From an uncultured Chloroflexales bacterium (GTDB lineage: Bacteria; Chloroflexota; Chloroflexia; Chloroflexales; Chloroflexaceae), in contig CALGUG010000065.1 of NCBI GenBank assembly GCA_937902315.1, forward strand, positions 62,001-126,000: a DNA stretch of 64,000 nucleotides. The letters run 5' to 3'. The notes beneath the pieces are model-generated. The model worked only from the letters and a program-made list of their open reading frames with translations. It was not told the origin of the DNA and ran no database searches. The position numbers and the translations under genes were made by a program. Below, piece by piece: positions 8,104-16,705 of the stretch; position 1 is the stretch's first letter; each line of letters starts with the position of its first letter.

Positions 8104-8230
8104 GCTCTTTCCACTGTTTATCGTTTTCCCATAGGGGGTAGCGCGTCGAGACGAGGGGCCAGCCGGGCGCTCGCGCCTGGCTGGTCGCTGCGCAAGCAGC
8201 GAGATAGAGCCCGAATGGGAGGAGCTAGCT

Positions 8231-8292
8231 GTTGATAGCCGTAGGCGGACGCGCTAGAAGCCGAATGGGAGCAAGACGCCCTTCCGCCAAAG
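8231..8292. mobile_element. Family A repeat, single right end
   Basis: Core GATAGCCGTAGGCGGACGCG followed by CTAGAAGCCGAATGGGAGC and the terminal CCTTCCGCCAAAG. Upstream (8158-8210) are small GC-rich inverted repeats (CCAGCCGGGCG/CGCCTGGCTGG, CGCTGCG/GCAGCG) that may be part of the same element. Confidence 0.8.
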
Positions 8293-8326
8293 GATACAAA
8301 CGCTTTCGCGAGCGATGAGGCTTCGC

Positions 8327-10882
8327 TTAGGCGTTCGGCTCCCAGCGCAGCTGATCTTCGGCGGGCTCGGGCTCGATGCCCAAAAAACGCTCAAACAGAC
8401 GGGCGCGCCAGGTTGCGCGCAGGCTGAAGAACCAGATCACAAGCGATATCAGCATGGCCAGGCTGATATCGGGCTGGCCTAAGCTCAACAGGCCGAAATA
8501 GTTCGCTAGCGGATCGATGCGCAAGACGATAATGAAGATCAAGACCAGTACGATCGTTAGATAGAGCGGGCGCCGATCGGAGCTTGGCGTGGTCCAGCCG
8601 GCGAAAAAGCGGTTGGGCGGCTCTAAAAAGAGGATCAAGCCAAAGGCCGCGAAGGCGCTAAAGGTCGAGAGAGCCGTTTGGGCGATGATGGTGGCCGAGG
8701 CTTCGACGAACTCGGGATCTACGTTATAGGTCAGGCCGGTATAGTTTTCGAAGTATTCGACCACCATGGGCGGGACGCGCGAACTGGTGATGCCATTGAG
8801 CACAAGCGTGTAGGAGAGCGTATAGATGAAGACGCTGCAGATCGTGGAGATGATCGAGGCGGGCACAATAAAGTAGATGATCTTGCGCAGTAGGTGCGGC
8901 TCGGGGCGATGCGGTTTGGCCCAGATCGTCAGAAAGAAGGTCGGGATGCCAACCGTAAAGAGCGTCAAAGCGACTTGCGCTGGCTCGTAGGGAAAGCCTA
9001 AGCCGATGATGCTGATGGCGATGATGACCATGGTCGAGGTCATAACCCGCGCCAAAAAGAGGTACATCGACTTCGCAAGGCCATCGATGATGCGCTGGCC
9101 CTCTTGGAAAGCGGGTTGTAACGCTCGAAACGAATCGTTCATCAGCACCATATCGGCCACATTGCGCGTGATGCTGCTGCCGCTCTGCATGGCGATCCCC
9201 AAAGAAGCCTTTTTGAGCGACAAGGCGTCGTTGACGCCATCGCCGATCATGGCCACATAGCGACCTTGGCGCATCAGCGATTCGACCAAGCGCTCCTTCT
9301 GTTCGGGCGTGACCCTCCCAAAGACGCTGGTCTTAAGAGCGACTTGATCGAACTCGCTCGGCGAGAGCTTGGCCAGATCGCTGCCCGAAATATAGGCGAT
9401 ATCTTTGGGCAAACCAGCTTGGCGCGCCAGAGCGGCTACCGTTTGAGGGTTATCGCCCGAAATGATCTTCAGATCGATGCCAAGCTGCCTAAAGGTCTGT
9501 AGCGTCTCGCGTGCCTGATCGCGCAGTTCATCGCTCAGCGCGACGAGGCCCAGAGGCAGCAAGCTCGGCAGCTGCACATCGCCATTGTGATTATGTAAAC
9601 TCTGGATGTCGGGGTTGTAAGCGAAGAGTAGCACGCGCAAACCTTGGCGCGACCAAGCTTCGAGCTGTTTGGTCAAGGGCGAATCGGCGCTGGTTGTGCC
9701 AGCTGGTAGGGCCGAAGCCAGCATCTCGAGCGCGCCCAAGACATAGGCCCCGCGCCGCCCCGGATCGTCGAAGACCAGCCCGCTCCATTTGCGCGACGAG
9801 GCGAAGGGCACTTCATCGCTAAGCTTGCGCTTCTGGCCACTGAGGGCCTTGGCCAAAGCCTCGCTGGTCGCGTTCGAAGTGCTCACATTCTGAACAAAAT
9901 CGCCCAGTTGGGCTTGAAGATCAGCTTCAGCGACGCCAGCGAGCGGAAAGAGGCCCTCGTAGCGCAAACGGTTGGCCGTCAAGGTGCCGGTTTTATCCAT
10001 GCAGAGCACATCGATATTGCTGAGGCTCTCGATGGCGTTGACCTGCTGCACCAGCGCGCCCTGCTTGGCGATGGCGGTCGCGCCGATGGCGTAGGCCGTG
10101 GCGACCATAAAAAACAGGCCGTAGGGGATCTGGCCGCTCAACACCGCCGAGAGCTGCACGACGCGGATAAAGGGCAGATCTTCGAGGGCGGCTTGGAGCA
10201 GGATCACCAGCGAGATCAGAGCCACCACCAGCATTACGACGCGCACACAGAGGTCGATCTTCTTTTGCAGCGGCGTTTTAACGACCTGAAAGCGGCGGGC
10301 CGCTTGGGTCATCTGGTTGGCGAAGCTCTCTTGGCCGACCTTCTCGACCTCGTAATAGCTCGAGCCCGTGACGCAAAAGCTGCCCGAAAGCAGACGATCG
10401 CCACACTTCTTCTGCACCAAATCGCTCTCGCCTGTCAAGAGCGATTCGTCCATCTCTAGGGTCGAATCGCCCACCACACGCCCATCGAGCATCACTTGGT
10501 CGCCCGCCTGAACGCGCACAATATCGCCGCGCACTAGCTCGCTGGCGTCGACCTGGCGCTCGCTGCCGTCGCGCACAACGGTCACGCGCGGGCGGGTCAA
10601 AAGCGCGATCGCATCGAGTTTGCGCTTGGCGTGGATCTCTTGGATCGCGCTGATCAGGGCGTTGACTAAGGCTAGGCCAACACTGGTGAAAGCATCGTTG
10701 TAGAGGCCCAAGGCGACTAAGGCGATACCGATCGCAAAGAGCAGATTGTTGAAGAAGTTGAAGAGGTTGGTGCGTGCGATATCCCAGTAAGAGCGGCTTG
10801 TATGCAAATCGAGCGCATTGCCATCGCCGTTGGCGCGCCGGTGCAGCACCTCCGCTTCGCTAAGTCCTGTGATCGATAGCAT
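8327..10882 (-). CDS. P-type ATPase (HAD-IC family), CtpE/CaxP-like, unusual M4 motif
   Basis: An integral membrane cation/lipid-type P-type ATPase of about 851 residues. The actuator motif LLTGESD, phosphorylation site DKTGTLT, hinge MIGDGVNDALSLKKA and about ten membrane helices are present. The M4 motif normally reads PEGL in calcium/monovalent pumps, but here it is IPYGL, so the ion-binding glutamate is a tyrosine. The usual late-M6 motif with N and D is replaced by LFTVGIPTFFLTIWAKPH, resembling the CtpE/CaxP group. Ion specificity is therefore open. ATG 10882 is taken as start; a TTG at 10891 lies too close to the AGGAGG site. It is likely co-transcribed with the HAD gene, whose stop is 38 bases upstream. 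Confidence 0.85.
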   Translation of the reverse strand: MLSITGLSEAEVLHRRANGDGNALDLHTSRSYWDIARTNLFNFFNNLLFAIGIALVALGLYNDAFTSVGLALVNALISAIQEIHAKRKLDAIALLTRPRVTVVRDGSERQVDASELVRGDIVRVQAGDQVMLDGRVVGDSTLEMDESLLTGESDLVQKKCGDRLLSGSFCVTGSSYYEVEKVGQESFANQMTQAARRFQVVKTPLQKKIDLCVRVVMLVVALISLVILLQAALEDLPFIRVVQLSAVLSGQIPYGLFFMVATAYAIGATAIAKQGALVQQVNAIESLSNIDVLCMDKTGTLTANRLRYEGLFPLAGVAEADLQAQLGDFVQNVSTSNATSEALAKALSGQKRKLSDEVPFASSRKWSGLVFDDPGRRGAYVLGALEMLASALPAGTTSADSPLTKQLEAWSRQGLRVLLFAYNPDIQSLHNHNGDVQLPSLLPLGLVALSDELRDQARETLQTFRQLGIDLKIISGDNPQTVAALARQAGLPKDIAYISGSDLAKLSPSEFDQVALKTSVFGRVTPEQKERLVESLMRQGRYVAMIGDGVNDALSLKKASLGIAMQSGSSITRNVADMVLMNDSFRALQPAFQEGQRIIDGLAKSMYLFLARVMTSTMVIIAISIIGLGFPYEPAQVALTLFTVGIPTFFLTIWAKPHRPEPHLLRKIIYFIVPASIISTICSVFIYTLSYTLVLNGITSSRVPPMVVEYFENYTGLTYNVDPEFVEASATIIAQTALSTFSAFAAFGLILFLEPPNRFFAGWTTPSSDRRPLYLTIVLVLIFIIVLRIDPLANYFGLLSLGQPDISLAMLISLVIWFFSLRATWRARLFERFLGIEPEPAEDQLRWEPNA

Positions 10883-10920
10883 AAACCCCAAGGGCCTCCT
10901 TTTGACAGCTATTGTGCGAT

Positions 10921-11640
10921 CTAGCCTCGGGCTGCTTCTTGTTCTAAACGCGCAAGCAACTCCGGCAAGCCACCGATATTGGGCAGAGCATAGAATCCAA
11001 TGGTCGTATCATCCGGTATCTCAGCCTCTTCGTGGGCCCAGGTCAGCTCATAGGGGATATGAACGGCGTTTCCACCCAAGGCCAAGACGGGCAGGATATC
11101 GGAGCGCACTGAATTGCCGACCATCAGCATGCGTTCGGGCGAGACCTGATGCTGCTGCAAAATGCGCTTGTAGGTCTGTTCGTCCTTATTACTTACCACA
11201 TGAACGGCTGAAAAGTAACTCGACAGACCAGATTCTAAAACTTTGCGCTCCTGATCGAGCAAATCTCCTTTGGTGATAACGATCATACGATAGCTTTGTG
11301 CAAGCTGTTGCAAACTCTCAGCGACATGATCGAGCAGCTCGACTTTGCTGGTCAGCATGCTGCGCGCGATCCCGATCAGCTCTTGAATATCCTTGCCCGT
11401 AATCCGACCTTCGGTCAGCTCAACAGCCGTCTCGATCATGGAAAGCGCGAAGGCTTTAATGCCATAACCGAAATGCTGCAGATTGCGCATCTCGGTCTCA
11501 TACAAGCGCTCGGCGATCCATTCGGGACTATGGTAATGGGACAACAAGCGCTGAAACTCCGCTTGTGCCCAAGCATAAAGGCGTTCGTTATGCCAGAGTG
11601 TATCATCGGCATCAAAAGCGATTAACTCAAAACGTGTCAT
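10921..11640 (-). CDS. HAD-superfamily hydrolase
   Basis: A 239-residue cytosolic HAD phosphatase-fold protein. Motif I is FDADDTLW (residues 9-16), with nucleophile Asp and the +2 acid. An alpha-helical cap follows (about 20-95). Motif II is VITKGD, motif III lysine lies in the NKDEQTYKRI region, and motif IV is VGNSVRSDILPVLALG. The substrate cannot be assigned; family members include phosphoglycolate-type and nucleotide phosphatases. AGGAT precedes the ATG. It is the first gene of a likely two-gene unit with the P-type ATPase. Confidence 0.88.
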   Translation of the reverse strand: MTRFELIAFDADDTLWHNERLYAWAQAEFQRLLSHYHSPEWIAERLYETEMRNLQHFGYGIKAFALSMIETAVELTEGRITGKDIQELIGIARSMLTSKVELLDHVAESLQQLAQSYRMIVITKGDLLDQERKVLESGLSSYFSAVHVVSNKDEQTYKRILQQHQVSPERMLMVGNSVRSDILPVLALGGNAVHIPYELTWAHEEAEIPDDTTIGFYALPNIGGLPELLARLEQEAARG

Positions 11641-11999
11641 TATTCATCCTATTCATACAAAACTTGCGACTTTAAGAGGTAAAAATATGGTTAATATTAA
11701 CAAAATTAATAGTAGTTCAACAAAAGCAAACATTATCAAATAGTAATCTTTACTACACTTTGAACTCGTATCCTCGCAAATTACATAACGGTATATAAAC
11801 TACCTAGTAAGCGATTCAATTAAAAATATAATCTCGTTTCAAACAATTAACGGTACTACTGAATAAAGCTATACGATCACTATCATTATGAAGGTTTACT
11901 GCAAAAAACTGGGCTTCCAGTGAATACATTCCAAATCCATTATCTAGATTAACTTGGATCAGACAATGATGTCTCATCACAAGTGTTAGGATAGAGACT
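11641..11999. other. AT-rich intergenic region between divergent genes
   Basis: About 360 bases, clearly more AT-rich than the surroundings, between the divergent HAD hydrolase and histidine kinase genes. It must hold both promoters, but I see no well-matched -35/-10 pair, repeat or small gene that I can defend. Confidence 0.5.
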
Positions 12000-13562
12000 A
12001 TGAGAATTGCAGCCCTTAACAAGCCTCAAAGCGATCACCGTTTTCGTAGTATTCTTTTCCTTCTCGTTTTGGTAGCCATCAGCGAGGGTATCAATCGCTA
12101 CATCATGCACATACCCGTATATGGCACCTTTTTTCTGCTGCCGGTTGTCTATGCGACTTTTGTAGGAGGCGTGTCAGTAGGTCTGTTGAGCGTCGGATTG
12201 GTGTTCCTCTACCTCCTCTATGCCTTCTCGGAACCGAATCAGCTCTTCTCTTACCCAGGCGACACCTTCTGGACGCTCTGTTCGATAACGGTCGGCGCCA
12301 TTGTGACGGTGCTTATGATGGGTCGGCTTCAGTCGCAAGTCTCCGCGCTCTCGCGCCGCAACGAAACGATCCTCAATTCGGTCGGCGAAGGCATCATCGG
12401 GCTTGATAGCTTGGGGAAGATCACCTTCGTCAATTCGGCCGCCCTGCGCATGTCGGGCTGGTGCTTCGATGAGCTGATCAAGCAACCGATCCATATTGTA
12501 ACCACAGCGTTCGAAAAAGAACAAGCGCCCTGCGAACGAGACGCACAAGCCAGCACATCAGGACACGACTGCAAACAGTTTGTGCGCAAAGATGGCAGCC
12601 GTTTCCCCGTCGAATACATGGTCTCGCCCATCAACATCCAAGGGCGACAGATCGGAACGGTTATCAGCTTTCGCGATATCAGTAAACGCAAACAGCTCGA
12701 AGCCCAGATCTGCCAAGCCCAAAAAATGGAAGCGATCGGCAGATTGGCGGGAGGCGTCGCCCACGATTTCAATAACTTGCTAACCGTTATGAACGGTTAT
12801 ATCGATATATTGCTCGATGAAACCAACAAGCAAGATCCTCGTTATAAAGACGTCAGCGAGATCAAAGCGATCATCAAACGCGCCTCGCATTTAACGCGTC
12901 AACTGCTGGCCTTTAGCCGCCAGCAAGAGCTTGTCAGCGAGATGCTCGACCTCAACCAAGTGATCGAGCAGATGGACAGCTTGTTACAGCGCGTCGTTGG
13001 ACCGGATATCCAACTGGAGCTGCAGCTTGATTCCGAGCTCGGCACGATACGCCACGACCAGAGCCAGCTCGAACAAGTGATTATGAACCTTGTGATCAAC
13101 GCTCGCGATGCGATAGAACAGAGCGGTCGGATCACGATCGAGACAAAAAATTATCATCTACAAGAGCAGCAGCTTAACTTAGCACCCGGAGATTATATCC
13201 TACTTGTGGTAAGCGACACAGGTATAGGCATCGACCCCAAAACGCGCGAGCGGATCTTTGAACCGTTCTTTACGACCAAACCGGCGGACAAAGGCACCGG
13301 GCTCGGGCTGTCGACCGTCTATGGCATCGTCTCGCAGAGCGGCGGCAGCATCGAAGTCGCTAGCGAGGTGGGCAAAGGCACCAGCTTTAGGATCTACCTG
13401 CCCAAAAGCTGCGATCAGGTGCCGAAACAAGTGCTTCCCGCAAGCGGGCGCGATAGAGAGGAACAGCTAAGGCCGATCTTGCCTCAAAATGGCAAAAGCT
13501 TCCCATCCATATTAGAAGAGAACACACTCCACGACGAAGAAATGCTCGCCCTGAGAGATTGA
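12000..13562 (+). CDS. Membrane PAS-domain sensor histidine kinase
   Basis: A 520-residue hybrid-type kinase without receiver. Membrane helices cover about residues 17-105, and the PVYGTFFLLPVVYATFVGG stretch resembles a KdpD/DUF4118-type sensor block. A PAS domain follows (about 118-235, starting RRNETILNSVGEGI). HisKA has the phosphoacceptor His in GGVAHDFNNLL (near residue 256). HATPase_c has N box NLVINARDAI, G1 DTGIGI, F box FEPFFTTK and G2 GTGLGLSTVYGI. No response regulator is adjacent, so the partner is unknown. A short polar tail (about 470-520) follows the catalytic domain. The start has only a weak GGATAG site. Confidence 0.9.
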   Translation: MRIAALNKPQSDHRFRSILFLLVLVAISEGINRYIMHIPVYGTFFLLPVVYATFVGGVSVGLLSVGLVFLYLLYAFSEPNQLFSYPGDTFWTLCSITVGAIVTVLMMGRLQSQVSALSRRNETILNSVGEGIIGLDSLGKITFVNSAALRMSGWCFDELIKQPIHIVTTAFEKEQAPCERDAQASTSGHDCKQFVRKDGSRFPVEYMVSPINIQGRQIGTVISFRDISKRKQLEAQICQAQKMEAIGRLAGGVAHDFNNLLTVMNGYIDILLDETNKQDPRYKDVSEIKAIIKRASHLTRQLLAFSRQQELVSEMLDLNQVIEQMDSLLQRVVGPDIQLELQLDSELGTIRHDQSQLEQVIMNLVINARDAIEQSGRITIETKNYHLQEQQLNLAPGDYILLVVSDTGIGIDPKTRERIFEPFFTTKPADKGTGLGLSTVYGIVSQSGGSIEVASEVGKGTSFRIYLPKSCDQVPKQVLPASGRDREEQLRPILPQNGKSFPSILEENTLHDEEMLALRD

Positions 13563-13577
13563 ATGGCCCATAGGCTC

Positions 13578-13605
13578 TTGCTTGTTGGTCTACTTGTGCT
13601 ATACT
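13578..13605 (+). promoter_or_regulatory. Candidate promoter for the valS leader
   Basis: TTGCTT (13578-13583) and TATACT (13600-13605) are spaced by 16 bases. The region lies just after the histidine kinase stop and upstream of the valS leader ORF. Confidence 0.5.
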
Positions 13606-13647
13606 AAAACCATTCTCGTATGAGAAAAAGCCGAGTACTTCAAACAG

Positions 13648-13675
13648 AGCCTAACAGTATCAACAAGGCTTTTTT
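13648..13675 (+). terminator. Weak terminator-like hairpin before the valS leader ORF
   Basis: AGCCT (13648-13652) can pair with AGGCT (13666-13670), followed by a T6 run. AAAAAGCC at 13625-13632 can also pair with GGCTTTTT. It could end the kinase transcript or be an extra control point of the valS leader. Confidence 0.4.
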
Positions 13676-13690
13676 AGAGAGGTGATAGCC

Positions 13691-13792
13691 ATGAATGGCG
13701 ATGGCGTAGATGGCGTAGATGGTGTAGTACGCCGCTCCCACATAACCCAATCTATCGTTATGCCGCAACGCTGGCACCACCTCAGCATCTAA
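13691..13792 (+). CDS. Valine-rich leader peptide of valS
   Basis: A 33-codon ORF with an AGAGGTG site upstream. Its N-terminal part contains GVDGVDGVV, four valines within eight codons, all GTA. Its C-terminal part is QRWHHLSI. It stops one base before the hairpin that covers the valS Shine-Dalgarno. A run of cognate codons in a leader of an aminoacyl-tRNA synthetase gene is the hallmark of ribosome-mediated attenuation: uncharged valyl-tRNA would stall the ribosome in this run. The mechanism is inferred; the codon run, spacing and hairpin are seen directly. Confidence 0.65.
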   Translation: MNGDGVDGVDGVVRRSHITQSIVMPQRWHHLSI

Positions 13793-13842
13793 AGCTGTCT
13801 GTAGGGGCCGCGTTATGCGGCGCTATCCCTAAGGAGACAGCT
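13793..13842 (+). promoter_or_regulatory. SD-masking hairpin before valS
   Basis: AGCTGTCT (13793-13800) pairs with AGACAGCT (13835-13842). Inner stems are TAGGG/CCCTA (13802-13806/13827-13831) and GCCGC/GCGGC (13807-13811/13817-13821). The valS Shine-Dalgarno AAGGAG (13831-13836) falls in the 3' arm, so the folded form should limit initiation. Confidence 0.7.
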
Positions 13843-13844
13843 AT

Positions 13845-16301
13845 ATGGAATTCCCCAAACGTTACGACGCGTCTTCGTGCGAACAGCATTGGCAAGACCG
13901 CTGGTCTGAAAGCCAGATCTACCACTACAATCCCAACGATACCCGACCGATCTATAGCATCGATACCCCTCCGCCCACTGTGAGCGGCAAATTGCACATG
14001 GGCCATGTCTACTCCTACACCCAAGCCGAGGCCATGGTGCGCTTCTGGCGCATGCGCGGCTACTCGATCTACTACCCCTTCGGCTTCGACGACAACGGCC
14101 TGCCAACCGAGCGCTTCGTCGAAAAGAAGCTCGGCAAGAGCGCACGCGATCTGGGCAGAAGCGCCTTTATCGAGGCCTGTTTAAAACTGGCCCAGGAAGA
14201 AGAGGATAACTTCGAGCGCCTCTGGCGTTCGTTAGGCTTCGGCGTGGATTGGAGTCTGCGCTATTCGAGTATCGACAGCCCGGCGCGCAAGATCTCGCAG
14301 TGGTCTTTTATCGATCTCTACAACAAAGGGCGGATCTACCGCGCGACCCAGCCCAACCCCTGGTGCCCCGAGTGTCAGACGGCGGTGGCCCAGGCCGAGA
14401 TGGACGATGTGGAGCGCGAAACCACCTTCTGGACGCTAGCCTTCCAAGGCTTCGCCAAAGAGAGCGATCAAGCCATCACGCTGCCGATCGCGACCACCCG
14501 CCCAGAATTGTTGCCCGCCTGTGTGGCGGTCTTCGTGCATCCCGACGACGCTCGCTACAGCGCGCTGATCGGCGGCCAAGCCGCTCTGCCGCTCTTTGGG
14601 CGGCGCGTGCCGATCTTGGCCGACCAACACGTCGACCCGGCCAAAGGCAGCGGCGCGGTGATGTGCTGTACCTTCGGCGACCAGACCGACGTCGAGTGGT
14701 GGCGCAGCTACAAGCTGCCCTTGATCGGGTTGCTGCGCCGCGACGGCAGTTTAGGCCCCGAAGGCGGCCCCTACGCCGAGCTGTCTCTGACCGAAGCGCG
14801 CAAACGGCTCTTGGCCGATCTGCAAGCGGCCGATTTGCTGTTAGGCAGCCGCCGCAGCCAACAGTCGGTGCGCGTGCACGAGCGCTGCGGCACGCCGCTC
14901 GAGCTGCTCGAAACCAGCCAGTGGTTTGTGAAGCTGCTCGATCTGAAAGAGGAGCTGCTCGAATTAGGCCGCCAGATCACTTGGCACCCGGCCCACATGC
15001 TCACCCGCTACGAGCATTGGGTTCAGAATCTCGGCTGGGACTGGGCGATCAGCCGCCAGCGCTACTTCGGCGTGCCCTTCCCGGCATGGCACTGCCGCCA
15101 ATGTGGGGCGGTGCTGCTCGCCGAACTATCGCAGCTGCCCTGCGACCCGCTGCGCGATCCGCCGCCTAGCCCCTGCAAGCAGTGCGGCAGCAGCGACCTC
15201 GAGCCCGACCAAGATGTGATGGACACTTGGGCGACCTCGTCGCTCAGCCCGCAGATCGCTGGCAAGTTTTTTGAAGATCCAGAGCGCTATCAGCGCCTCT
15301 TCCCGATGTCGCTGCGCCCCCAAGCCCACGACATTATCCGCACCTGGGCCTTCTACACCATCGCCAAGTCCTACCTGCACTTTGGCTCGATCCCATGGCG
15401 CGAGGTTTTGATCAGTGGGCACGGTCTGAGCGCCAGCGGCGAGAAGGTCAGCAAGTCGAAGCTGAACGCCGCCAGCGATCCGGCGCAGGTTATTCAGCGT
15501 TACGGCGCCGATGCGGTGCGCTACTGGGCCTGCAGCGGCAGCACGGGCAGCGATCAGATCATCTCGGAGGATGGGATTCGCGACGGGCAGCGGCTCTTGA
15601 ACAAGCTCTGGAGCGCCGCCAGCTTTATCGCGCGTTTCCGCGACCAACCCTTCACCTCGATCGAGCAGCTGCCGGAGACTGCGACGCCCCTTGATCGCGC
15701 CATGGCCCAGCGCTGCGACCGCTTGGTGGCAGCTGCGACCGCCGCCTTCGAGCAGTACGAGTATGCGCGCGCCAAGGCGCTGACCGAGCGCTTCTTCTGG
15801 AGCGATCTGTGCGACAACTACCTCGAGCTGGTCAAGTCGCGCCTCTACGACGCCCCAGAGGAGTCGCGCCAAGCCGCCCTCGCGACCTTAGGCTACTGCT
15901 TCGAGCGCGTCCTCAAGCTCTTCGCGCCGTTTCTGCCCCACATCAGCGAAGAGCTCTACCAACGCCTCTTCGTCGGCGACGGATTCCGCTCGATTCACAC
16001 CAGCGCTTGGCCGCACGCCAGCCAGCAGGCCGAAGATCCCGCCAGCGACATGGTCTGGGAGGCCGCTCTGACCCTGCTCGAAGGGGTGCGCCGCTTTAAG
16101 AGCAGCCAGCATCTCAGTCTGGGCAAGCCGCTCCAGCGCCTGCACATCGCCACCAGCGATGCCACTCTGCGCGACCTACTGGCCGCCTCCGAAAGCGAGC
16201 TCAAGAGTGCGAGCCGCGCCGAAACGATCAGTTTCGCAGCGCAAGCCGAGCCAGATTGGCAAGAGCTGGCCGCAGGCTTGTGGCTCGCCGTCGAACTTTA
16301 A
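13845..16301 (+). CDS. valS: Valine--tRNA ligase, archaeal-like (type 2) form
   Basis: A class I aminoacyl-tRNA synthetase that charges tRNA-Val. The HIGH motif is HMGH in KLHMGHVYSYTQ (about residue 50), and KMSKS appears as KVSKS in ASGEKVSKSKLN (about 535). An editing (CP1) domain lies between, with GSGAVMCCTFGDQTD. Two CxxC pairs in the CRQCGAVLL...CKQCGSSDL insert look zinc-binding. The block PFGFDDNGLPTERFVEK and the 818-residue length without the C-terminal coiled-coil arm fit the archaeal-like ValRS known from some bacteria, for example Rickettsia, rather than the E. coli type. Expression is probably set by the valine-rich leader. A terminator hairpin follows the stop. Confidence 0.93.
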   Translation: MEFPKRYDASSCEQHWQDRWSESQIYHYNPNDTRPIYSIDTPPPTVSGKLHMGHVYSYTQAEAMVRFWRMRGYSIYYPFGFDDNGLPTERFVEKKLGKSARDLGRSAFIEACLKLAQEEEDNFERLWRSLGFGVDWSLRYSSIDSPARKISQWSFIDLYNKGRIYRATQPNPWCPECQTAVAQAEMDDVERETTFWTLAFQGFAKESDQAITLPIATTRPELLPACVAVFVHPDDARYSALIGGQAALPLFGRRVPILADQHVDPAKGSGAVMCCTFGDQTDVEWWRSYKLPLIGLLRRDGSLGPEGGPYAELSLTEARKRLLADLQAADLLLGSRRSQQSVRVHERCGTPLELLETSQWFVKLLDLKEELLELGRQITWHPAHMLTRYEHWVQNLGWDWAISRQRYFGVPFPAWHCRQCGAVLLAELSQLPCDPLRDPPPSPCKQCGSSDLEPDQDVMDTWATSSLSPQIAGKFFEDPERYQRLFPMSLRPQAHDIIRTWAFYTIAKSYLHFGSIPWREVLISGHGLSASGEKVSKSKLNAASDPAQVIQRYGADAVRYWACSGSTGSDQIISEDGIRDGQRLLNKLWSAASFIARFRDQPFTSIEQLPETATPLDRAMAQRCDRLVAAATAAFEQYEYARAKALTERFFWSDLCDNYLELVKSRLYDAPEESRQAALATLGYCFERVLKLFAPFLPHISEELYQRLFVGDGFRSIHTSAWPHASQQAEDPASDMVWEAALTLLEGVRRFKSSQHLSLGKPLQRLHIATSDATLRDLLAASESELKSASRAETISFAAQAEPDWQELAAGLWLAVEL

Positions 16302-16324
16302 GCGCTAAGGCTAGCGAAACAAGT

Positions 16325-16366
16325 AGAGGCTATTCCGAAGTTCGCTTCTGAATAGCCTCTCTATTT
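16325..16366 (+). terminator. Terminator of valS
   Basis: AGAGGCTATTC (16325-16335) and GAATAGCCTCT (16350-16360) form an 11-bp stem followed by CTATTT. Confidence 0.75.
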
Positions 16367-16397
16367 GGCAGGCTATGCGCTTCTTTTCTTCATTCTT

Positions 16398-16681
16398 TTG
16401 GCGGAGAGGCGGCTAGCCCCCATTCGGCTTCTAGCGCGTCCGCCTCCGGCTATCACCATCCTGCCCTCCCATCCGGCGGGTCGTCTGTGCGCTGAGGCCG
16501 CCCCCAAAGCTCACGCTGCGTACTAGTCTAGATAAACCGTATGTTATACAAAATCCGCTTTGTTGTGTTTTGAGGCGGTCTCTCGGCACACTGTTACAAC
16601 ACCCCTGTTACGGGCGAGCTGTTGGTAGCCGTAGGCGGACGCGCTAACAGCCCTCTTTGGGGAAGAAAGCAAGCCGCCAGA
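16398..16681. mobile_element. Family A repeat, two-ended copy (~285 bp)
   Basis: The left end is TTTGGCGGAGAGGCGGCTAG with CGTCCGCCTCCGGCTATCA. The right end is GGTAGCCGTAGGCGGACGCG then CTAACAGCCCTCTTTGGGG...AAGCCGCCA. The right half (from about 16553) resembles the copies at 34965-35080 and 62547-62651 (sub-type B), including GGCGGTCTCTCGGCACACTG. The two halves may be two elements joined. Confidence 0.75.
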
Positions 16682-16705
16682 GCGCTGAATCAAACGATTT
16701 TGGTA

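Noticed and set aside
7155..8114. 319-residue antisense ORF to the aldo/keto reductase
   Set aside because: Antisense shadow in a GC-rich gene; no family match and no Shine-Dalgarno.
13741..13844. T-box riboswitch upstream of valS
   Set aside because: TGGCACCAC (from 13771) is reminiscent of the T-box bulge, but the conserved GGGTGGNACCGCG block, the specifier arm and the terminator are missing. The ORF with a Val run explains the leader better.
14249..15169. 306-residue ORF on the plus strand inside valS
   Set aside because: It is a +1-frame shadow of valS with arginine/alanine-rich composition and no ribosome site.
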